A DNA stretch of 64,000 nucleotides from Manganibacter manganicus. Its GTDB lineage: Bacteria > Pseudomonadota > Alphaproteobacteria > Rhizobiales > Rhizobiaceae. A program made the translations under genes and the position numbers. Below are positions 62,204 through 64,000 of this stretch, in pieces (within the stretch, counting starts at the first letter, position 1; the number at the start of each line of letters is the position of its first letter). Location of the stretch: the NCBI RefSeq assembly GCF_002075885.1, contig NZ_MDET01000059.1, positions 98,604 to 162,603 on the forward strand, given 5' to 3'. The notes under the pieces were generated by a model. The model had not been told where the DNA came from. It saw nothing but the letters and a program-made list of their open reading frames with translations, and did not search any database.

Positions 62204-62611
62204 TTGTGACGTCGTTCTCGAAAGAAAAATGATGATGAACGAAAATTTCCTCAACTGCGGTATTTTTGATTGGCTGAGTATCGCGATGATATCCGGAACG
62301 GGCTTTCTGGCGATGCTCGTTTTGCTTTCCTTGTTGATGGCCTTGGGTCGCTACATTCTGGAAGGTCCAGCAGATCGATTTGTACATGGTGGTCGATCCC
62401 TCGACTCCAATGGGCAATATCCGCGCGATGTTGTCCGAAATCACGGTGACGAGACAGGAGTTCGCTCCGCTATTCCAATTCGGGACGCACCACGGTGTTC
62501 CGGCACTGCATTCGAAGTGCCTAATCCCCACGGCTGAGTTGACGCAGATAGCATTTATGCGTCGACGTGTTTGCTGTCTCTGAAACGACGGCGTTGGCGA
62601 GGCTCAAACCG

Positions 62612-62863
62612 CTAGTCATCCAGAAACACCATGTCGGTGATACGATTCTCGCCACCGGCCTCTTCATAGGCTACGATGACCGCCATACCCACCGAGAGGC
62701 CGTCCAAGTTGATCTCTCCGGGCAGTTTGTAGGTTCTTCCGTCGCTGAGGGTCATGGTGAGTGCCTCCAAGTCTATCTGGCGGATCGTACCTTCGGCTGT
62801 ATCTGCCGATACTGGTATCGACATCACCATGAGCAAGCCAAGCGCGTGAAAAAAAGATCTCAC
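62612..62863 (-). CDS. DUF1344 family small exported protein
   Basis: An 83-residue protein with a signal peptide (FFHALGLLMVMSIPVSA) and one small beta-rich domain: GTIRQIDLEALTMTLSDGRT, then YKLP and GMAVIVAYEE. This matches DUF1344, common in Hyphomicrobiales. GTG start at 62863 with AAAGGAG seven bases upstream. Function is unknown. Confidence 0.88.
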   Translation of the reverse strand: MRSFFHALGLLMVMSIPVSADTAEGTIRQIDLEALTMTLSDGRTYKLPGEINLDGLSVGMAVIVAYEEAGGENRITDMVFLDD

Positions 62864-62942
62864 TGATAATCTCCTTTACGTTTCTGTTTGTTGATAATTG
62901 GCAAGTTTGATTTTTTATTCTGCTGCAAGGTCCCGTCGTCGT

Positions 62943-63398
62943 TCACGGACCGGATAGTGATGGCCAGACATGCGCGAACAGCCAGATGGCGCCGATCAAC
63001 ACAGGCTGGTGGAGCAGGTAGAACGGCAGACCATGACGTCCGACGAAGCGCACAGGCCGCGACCATGAGCCCGGCGAATACGCGGAAAGGCGTATGAGAA
63101 CGTCGCGACGATCGGCGATGCGCGCCGCTGAAATGCCCAGCAGAACGACGCCAAACCACGGGAACAGCGGGACGTAGTCGAAGCTGATCGGAGCGACTGG
63201 CGAAAGACCTATCCACCACCACGCCGGATAGCCGAAGAACTCTTGACGGAAGTACCGAGGAGCTAGGATCACGAAGAGAGCCGTGCAAATGGTTACCACG
63301 GCCGGTGCGCGCAGGAATGCGAGGCCCGCCACGCTGGCGAAGGCGATCTGGTGCAATATGCCGAAGAAGATAAAGCCCTGCGGGACCGCGATCCACGT
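62943..63398 (-). pseudogene. DUF1624 membrane acyltransferase-like protein, 5' end cut by IS21
   Basis: The C-terminal portion of a DUF1624 (heparan-alpha-glucosaminide N-acetyltransferase-like) protein. It reads from TWIAVPQGFIFFGILHQIAF at the right edge through FPWFGVVLLGISAARIA and LPFYLLHQPVLIGAIWLF to the stop at 62943. The open frame runs into the IS21 end at 63399, where the first half is lost. It is no longer a complete gene. Confidence 0.8.
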
Positions 63399-64000
63399 GT
63401 GTCAACGGCGGAGCAAAATCAGGCCATTGGGCGGCGCAAAAGTAGGCCACTTCGCGCCGCAAGTGGGGAACGTCGGGAGGGCGTAGCCCGACCAGAGTTT
63501 CCCGCTTGCGGCGTCGGCGATTTTTGTGAGGGTTTCAGCCAGCCTTTCGGGCGCGGCTTTGAGCGAGACGGTAGCTATCGCCGTTCATCTCGAGAATGTT
63601 GACGTGGTGGGTGATGCGGTCGAGCAGAGCGCCGGTCAGGCGTTCCGACCCCAGCGTTTCCGTCCATTCGTCAAAAGGAAGATTGCTGGTGATCAGGGTC
63701 GCACCGCGCTCGTAGCGTTGCGAGATCAGCTCGAACAGCAATTCTGCCCCGGTCTTGGAGAGCGGCACGAAGCCGAGCTCATCGATGATGAGGAGCTTGT
63801 AGCCAGCCGTCTGCTTCTGGAAGCGTAGCAGACGCCGTTCGTCGCGGGCCTCCATCATCTCGCTGACCAGGGCGGCAGCGGTAATGAAGCCGACGGGAAG
63901 GCCCTTCTGACACGCCGCCAGGCCGAGGCCGAGCGCGACATGGGTCTTGCCCGTGCCGCTGGGACCGAGCGCGATGACGTTCTCGCGGCGCTCGATCCAT
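63399..64000. mobile_element. IS21-family insertion sequence, one end in the window
   Basis: The element end begins near 63399 with TGTCAACGGCGGAGC, a typical TGT-starting IS21-type terminus, and continues to the window edge through istB. The disrupted DUF1624 gene marks the junction. istA and the other end lie beyond 64000. Confidence 0.8.
63535..63999 (-). CDS. istB: IS21 family helper ATPase IstB (partial at window edge)
   Basis: The minus frame enters from the edge as ENVIALGPSGTGKTHVALGL (Walker A). It continues with LLIIDELGFVPLSKTGAELL (Walker B), LITSNLPFDEWTETLG, and RLTGALLDRITHHVNILEMN to the stop at 63535. IstB is a DnaA/AAA+ ATPase that assists the IstA transposase. The N-terminal part is outside the window; the visible 154 codons are intact. 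Confidence 0.93.
   Translation of the reverse strand, partial: WIERRENVIALGPSGTGKTHVALGLGLAACQKGLPVGFITAAALVSEMMEARDERRLLRFQKQTAGYKLLIIDELGFVPLSKTGAELLFELISQRYERGATLITSNLPFDEWTETLGSERLTGALLDRITHHVNILEMNGDSYRLAQSRARKAG

Noticed and set aside
1..64000. CRISPR arrays, tRNA or rRNA genes
   Set aside because: No regularly spaced repeats, cloverleaf-like sequences or rRNA segments were noticed by eye; a dedicated scan would be needed to exclude a tRNA fully.

Overview
The window reads as an accessory region (plasmid or chromosomal island) of an alphaproteobacterium, most likely a Hyphomicrobiales member close to Mesorhizobium/Aminobacter/Chelativorans. The pointers are a MucR/Ros regulator, a short alphaproteobacterial adenylate kinase, DUF1344 and DUF2933 proteins, GC-rich codon use, and abundant decayed IS5- and IS21-type DNA plus relics of trbB (conjugation) and scpB. 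No tRNA, rRNA, CRISPR array or replication origin was recognised. The taxon is inferred from gene content, not from a marker gene.

Layout. 0-10.7 kb: mucR, a frameshifted Tat-exported FMN hydroxy-acid oxidase, a cardiolipin synthase, an ECF sigma factor with a Cys-rich tail, a DMT transporter, a Cys-free Crp/Fnr regulator, an FtsH fragment, and a DUF2933/ICMT-like pair. 11.7-17.7 kb: arginine deiminase operon arcD-arcA-arcB-arcC followed by adk, a relic of a second arcB/arcC, and uspA. 17.9-27.3 kb: an orphan Rieske protein, then a tight operon of CopB-type ATPase, PRPP synthetase-like protein, divergent phosphoketolase, beta-CASP metallo-beta-lactamase (RNase-like) and AMP phosphorylase. 27.6-33.5 kb: copper resistance (cytochrome c, multicopper oxidase, small Cys-rich exported protein, CopZ; divergently CopA and CueR). 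33.5-34.6 kb: decayed plasmid genes. 34.7-41.3 kb: an unfamiliar biosynthetic cluster (methyltransferase and acyltransferase facing asnB, acyl carrier protein, AMP-ligase and NAD synthetase). 42-46 kb: YdcF-like protein and IS debris. 46.1-52 kb: M20 amidohydrolase, MFS exporter, archaeal-type (type II) GAPDH, second cardiolipin synthase. 52.2-57.1 kb: ABC-ATPase/FtsX permease/AttH lipocalin operon and an acetoin reductase-like SDR. 57.6-61.5 kb: cytochrome b561, a CueR-type promoter before dsbB, another small Cys-rich protein, a YtkA-like protein, a broken cytochrome c and a ferric-reductase-like membrane protein. The right edge is an IS21-type element that has cut a DUF1624 gene.

How the parts fit. 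Five FNR/FixK-like boxes lie at 7983, 9494, 11584, 18706 and 50078. Four read TTAAC-N4-ATCAA toward a downstream gene: the ftsH fragment, arcD, copB and type II GAPDH. This suggests one low-oxygen regulon joining arginine fermentation, adenylate balancing, RNA/nucleotide breakdown, pentose phosphoketolysis and an unusual GAPDH. The gene set could let the cell draw ATP from arginine and from its own RNA when respiration stops; that reading is inference. Copper handling is interleaved, with three MerR-type promoters of 19-bp spacing: two face each other between copZ and copA, and one precedes dsbB.
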